Shown here piece by piece: positions 6,801 through 8,315 of a DNA stretch of 8,315 nucleotides. The stretch covers positions 1 through 8,315 of the forward strand of contig JAQGMD010000474.1 of the NCBI GenBank assembly GCA_028292565.1, written 5' to 3'. Both the position numbers and the translations under genes were made by a program. This DNA comes from Burkholderia sp. (lineage in GTDB: Bacteria; Pseudomonadota; Gammaproteobacteria; Burkholderiales; Burkholderiaceae). The notes below the pieces were generated by a model. That model did not search any database. It had not been told where the DNA came from and was given only the letters and a program-made list of their open reading frames with translations. The stretch's first letter is position 1; each line of letters opens with the position of its first letter.

Positions 6801-6986
6801 AGCTTTCGTTCGCCTATGTCGATCGCGGTTATCGGCGGATTGATCACATCCACTGTGTTGAGCCTGCTGGTGGTGCCCGCTGTGTTTACCTACATGGATG
6901 ATCTCGAGCACCTGATTGGTCGCATCGGGCGCAAGGTGAGAGGGCTACGATCTCGAAACGCGCCCGAAGCGAAACTTCCGCCTTGA
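3885..6986 (+). CDS. RND multidrug efflux permease, HAE1 family (AcrB-like)
   Basis: The 1033-residue inner-membrane pump has close to the standard family length and is a proton/substrate antiporter working as a trimer. The layout is the usual duplicated one: TM1 (about 13-32), first periplasmic domain (33-335), TM2-6 (336-490), TM7 (about 520-537), second periplasmic domain (538-840) and TM8-12 (845-1002). Proton-relay residues are present: D400-D401 in TM4 (V-G-I-L-V-D-D-A-I-V-E-V-E-N), K914 in TM10 (A-T-K-N-S-I-L-L-V-E-Y-A), and R945 and T952 spaced like AcrB R971 and T978. The Asp-Asp pair places it in the drug-exporting HAE1 group and not in the CusA/CzcA metal group. M1 is preferred over the adjacent second Met because AAAGGG lies eight bases upstream. 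The gene is intact, with a short basic cytoplasmic tail. No channel gene follows, so the outer-membrane partner must be encoded elsewhere. Substrates are unknown. Confidence 0.95.
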   Translation: MMNVSSWSIRNPIPAVMLFVLLTFGGLMSFNMMKVQNFPDIELPTVLVSISLPGAAPAQLETEVARKVENSIATVQGLKHIYTKVQDGGVSITAEFRLEKPVQEAVDDVRSAVSRVRADLPGDVRDPSVNKMDLAAQPVLSFTIRSPRMDDEALSWFVDNDVSRKLLTVRGVGAVNRVGGVTRELRVAVDPARLQALGATAADISRQLRQVQTESAGGRADLGGGEQPIRTLATVKSAEELGRLELSLSDGRRIKLDQVATVSDTIAEPRAAALLNGKPVVGFEVSRSKGESEVTVGADVQRALAELKVQHPDLELTEAFNFVKPVEEEYTGSMHLLYEGAILAVLVVWLFLRDLRATFVSAVALPLSVIPAFIGMYLLGFSINVVTLLALSLVVGILVDDAIVEVENIVRHLRMGKTPFQAAMEAADEIGLAVIATTFTLIAVFLPTAFMSGVAGKFFKQFGWTAALAVFASLVVARVLTPMMAAYILKPIVGDHKDPGWMKVYMRWAAWCLKHRLTTMIAATLFFFGSVALIPLLPTGFIPPDDNSQTQVYLELPPGSTLAQTVAAAEQARGFVTKVNHIKSVYTTVGGGSAGGDPFAPQGAAEARKATLTILMSERGDRPRKQIIENEIRTALEKLPGVRSKVGLGGSGEKYILVLTGEDPNALQTAAQAVERDLRTIPGLGSVASSASLIRPEITVRPDFARAADLGVTSSAIGETLRIATMGDYDMSLPKLNLSQRQVPIVVKMQEGARADMSLLERLAVPGARGPVMLGQVATLEMTGGPAVIDRYDRSRNINFEIELSGLPLGEVTAAVQQLPAVRNLPAGVKVVEVGDAEVMGELFASFGLAMLTGVLCIYIVLVLLFKDFLQPVTILAALPLSLGGAFVGLLLAQKSFSMPSLIGLIMLMGIATKNSILLVEYAIVARRDHHMSRVEALLDACHKRARPIIMTTLAMGAGMLPIAIGFGAADPSFRSPMSIAVIGGLITSTVLSLLVVPAVFTYMDDLEHLIGRIGRKVRGLRSRNAPEAKLPP

Positions 6987-7011
6987 TTGAGCCTGCATCG
7001 GAGGAACGTCG

Positions 7012-7111
7012 GTAGGGATGTAATCCCAACGTTCACCCACCGAACAACGGCTGGCTTTTATTGGGAGCGTGACTGTTGGGATTAGCGCGCGCGCCGCAGA
7101 TCCCAACCTAC
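7012..7111. repeat. REP-like inverted-repeat cluster between convergent genes
   Basis: Three copies of a TCCCAAC-type core sit in about 100 bases. TAATCCCAAC (7021-7030) is the exact inverse of GTTGGGATTA (7075-7084). GTTGGGAT (7075-7082) also pairs with ATCCCAAC (7100-7107) around a 17-base GC-rich loop. On the left, GGGAT-GTA-ATCCC (7015-7027) is a small hairpin. GTAGGGAT on the left and CAACCTAC on the right look like outer ends of the same unit in opposite orientation. The arrangement resembles the paired REP-type extragenic palindromes common in Burkholderiales. Lying between the 3' ends of the pump operon and the minus-strand pair, it may also help end transcription from both sides. Confidence 0.6.
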
Positions 7112-7123
7112 TCCAACCATTGG

Positions 7124-7654
7124 TTAGTGCAACGCGATGTCCTGACTTGAAGTCACTGTCTTGAAATAATTGATGACGAGCCCGCTGATGTTCTCGCTGG
7201 TCGTTTGCGGCACCCTGAACTCCCCGTGCAGGCCCTTCATCGCGTGATAGTGCCGCAGCAGGAAAGACCGGAGGTGTTCCCGGTCAAAGGTGTGAACGAT
7301 GCCAGGCAACGCAGTCGGCGGTACCGCCTTCGCGGTCGAAGTACACATGAATACCAGCTTCAGCGTTTCATCGATGCGGCTACAGAGATGAAACCACTGC
7401 GGCTCGTGGTCGTCGAGCCGCTTGAAGTAGCGCCGGACCTCTTCAATCTCGAAAAGCTCGCGCTGGTCGGATTCGTATCCGGTGACCAGGAAGGAAAGGG
7501 TGCCGTTATTGGTCAATACGCTTTCGCGCGTCGCGACCAGCGACTTCAGGCGGCTTGCACACTCGCTGACGTCGCCTTGTTCGATAGCCTTGCGATCTAT
7601 GGCTATGAGGTTCCGGCCGGCTGCGAGTACATCACTGAGGAAGGCTGTAGTCAT
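7124..7654 (-). CDS. hypothetical protein, 176 aa
   Basis: I do not recognise a family. The product starts M-T-T-A-F-L-S-D-V-L-A-A-G-R-N-L-I-A-I-D and has no signal peptide or membrane segment, so it is probably cytoplasmic. Residues 1-45 look helical; about 52-80 are acidic and charged (E-S-D-Q-R-E-L-F-E-I-E-E-V-R-R-Y-F). Then come a W-F-H-L-C-S-R-I-D-E-T-L-K-L-V-F segment (87-102), an aromatic/His-rich block (H-T-F-D-R-E-H-L-R-S-F-L-L-R-H-Y-H, 121-137) and a C-terminal helix-like stretch. There is no evident catalytic motif or nucleotide-binding loop. The frame is long, its composition is protein-like, and the opposite-strand frame looks like a shadow. The ribosome site is weak (AAAGAA just before the ATG). 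It lies 118 bases downstream of the DUF3135 gene on the same strand, so the two may be co-transcribed. Confidence 0.7.
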   Translation of the reverse strand: MTTAFLSDVLAAGRNLIAIDRKAIEQGDVSECASRLKSLVATRESVLTNNGTLSFLVTGYESDQRELFEIEEVRRYFKRLDDHEPQWFHLCSRIDETLKLVFMCTSTAKAVPPTALPGIVHTFDREHLRSFLLRHYHAMKGLHGEFRVPQTTSENISGLVINYFKTVTSSQDIALH

Positions 7655-7772
7655 TTCTTTTTTGCTTCAAACCAGGTTGGCTTGGTCGGCAGTTGGCTAT
7701 TTGGGAGCATGATAATTGCCAGCGAGGCCGGTTAAAGCGCCGAAAAGACGGAGAGTTCCGCCGGTGCTCTCT

Positions 7773-8123
7773 TCAGTTCCGCAACCGTTCGATGATGATT
7801 GCCGTCTGCCATCCCGCTGCGGCAAACCGGGCTTGCCTCCAGCCGTTTGCCAGTTGTTCCACCGAATCCATCATTGCCCGCGACGCGGCAATCACCGCTT
7901 CCATGGGCGTAGCAGCCGTTTGCCGGGCGCGCTCTATATTGCAGAGCAGTTCTTCCAACCCGGGTCGATGATGCGAAGGAGCGGCATCAACCGCCTCCCT
8001 CAACAGCATGGTGCGGAAATGCTCGAAGGCTTCCGGGTCACTCGTGTGCAGGGTAACTAGGGTATCGAAATCGGGAAGGGAGGGGCCGAGTCTCATGGTG
8101 CGTTCGGTTCGTGGCAAAGTCAT
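7773..8123 (-). CDS. DUF3135-domain protein
   Basis: The 116-residue product contains L-P-D-F-D-T-L-V-T-L-H-T-S-D-P-E-A-F-E-H-F-R (about 15-36), then a short Pro/His linker, an amphipathic helix (L-E-E-L-L-C-N-I-E-R-A-R) and T-P-M-E-A-V. This pattern of D-F-D-x-L, D-P-E-A-F-E and I-E-x-x-R, followed by a T-P-M-E motif, matches DUF3135, a small soluble helical family of unknown role in proteobacteria. No signal peptide or membrane segment is seen. The start at 8123 is uncertain: only a weak GAG lies upstream, and an in-frame ATG at 8096 would drop nine residues and keep the whole domain. It is the first gene of a probable minus-strand pair with the unknown gene at 7124-7654. The family call comes from memory of the motif pattern. 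Confidence 0.65.
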   Translation of the reverse strand: MTLPRTERTMRLGPSLPDFDTLVTLHTSDPEAFEHFRTMLLREAVDAAPSHHRPGLEELLCNIERARQTAATPMEAVIAASRAMMDSVEQLANGWRQARFAAAGWQTAIIIERLRN

Positions 8124-8315
8124 AGGTATACGCTCTATCGTTATTCTTGATGGTGCAGTGAGTCAATGCGGAGCTGTGGTGACCTTGAGACTACACAAAT
8201 TGCGCAACATCACTTCCCTGAGATACAGGATAAAGCCATTTCTCTTTCGACAACATCCCATATTCATGAGAGACCGGTAGTCCGGTTTAGCTAGAGCAGT
8301 TTCAGCCTGACTGTG
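8124..8315. other. right-end non-coding region
   Basis: No gene is supported here. The stretch should contain the promoter of the minus-strand pair; TTGACT (8166-8161, minus strand) is a good -35, but no good -10 lies at the proper distance. A small hairpin, ACCGG-TAGT-CCGGT (8273-8286), followed by TTT lies close to the right edge. Confidence 0.35.

Noticed and set aside
4127..6911. Several minus-strand frames of 170-340 codons inside the permease gene
   Set aside because: They are low-complexity Ser/Arg/Thr- or His/Arg/Gln-rich translations opposite an intact RND permease, with no family signal.
1..6986. CusF plus RND pump read as one copper-efflux operon
   Set aside because: They are 2.6 kb apart with opposite-strand and terminated genes between them, and the permease has the drug-type Asp-Asp relay instead of the CusA/CzcA pattern.
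7205..7735. 176-codon plus-strand frame opposite the hypothetical gene
   Set aside because: Its composition looks like a shadow, and the minus-strand frame has more natural amino-acid use.
8273..8315. Hairpin and adjoining bases at the right edge as the end of an insertion sequence
   Set aside because: No matching inverted end, transposase or target duplication is visible within the window.
1..8315. CRISPR arrays, tRNA or rRNA genes
   Set aside because: I saw no regularly spaced repeats, cloverleaf-type sequence or rRNA-like segment on either strand.

Overview
The window looks like a chromosomal accessory stretch from a GC-rich betaproteobacterium. Three things support this. The translation factor gene at 1094 encodes the 87-residue IF-1 form that Burkholderiales carry. 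The efflux genes have strongly GC-biased third codon positions. A nitrile hydratase relic has the His-rich N-terminus seen in that order. Oxalobacteraceae (Herminiimonas, Janthinobacterium, Collimonas and relatives) would fit best, but that placement is an impression from memory, not a computed result.

Layout, left to right. Bases 1-119 are the tail of a CusF-like periplasmic copper/silver chaperone whose cus-type operon lies off the left edge. On the minus strand, 266-583 encodes a small predicted lipoprotein that appears to start at TTG. A 510-base gene-free stretch follows; its right half holds several perfect short hairpins and leads into infA (1094-1357). Two perfect hairpins close the infA unit (1388-1453). 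Next come a possible relic ORF with two internal stops (1409-1621) and a markedly AT-rich, gene-free island (about 1630-1850).

Bases 1873-2588 are a small gene graveyard. One relic is a PPC/DUF296-family gene (minus strand) with an out-of-frame internal deletion. The other is an orphan N-terminal fragment of a nitrile hydratase alpha subunit (plus strand) that lacks all of its catalytic part.

Bases 2724-6986 are the main functional unit: a two-gene RND efflux operon made of a periplasmic adaptor (382 aa) and an inner-membrane HAE1-type permease (1033 aa), 12 bases apart. The proton-relay residues of the pump and the TolC-docking motif of the adaptor are visible. No outer-membrane channel gene is in the window, so the pump probably borrows one encoded elsewhere. 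Although a copper chaperone lies upstream, the permease has the drug-type Asp-Asp signature, not the heavy-metal type, so the two systems are probably separate.

Convergent to the pump, behind a REP-like inverted-repeat cluster (7012-7111), are two minus-strand genes: an unrecognised 176-aa soluble protein and a 116-aa DUF3135 protein. The last 190 bases hold no gene that I can support.

I found no clear new multi-gene system. The points most worth a second look are the two broken genes side by side, the hairpin-rich leader of infA, the TTG-start lipoprotein, the AT-rich island and the uncharacterised gene pair at the right end.
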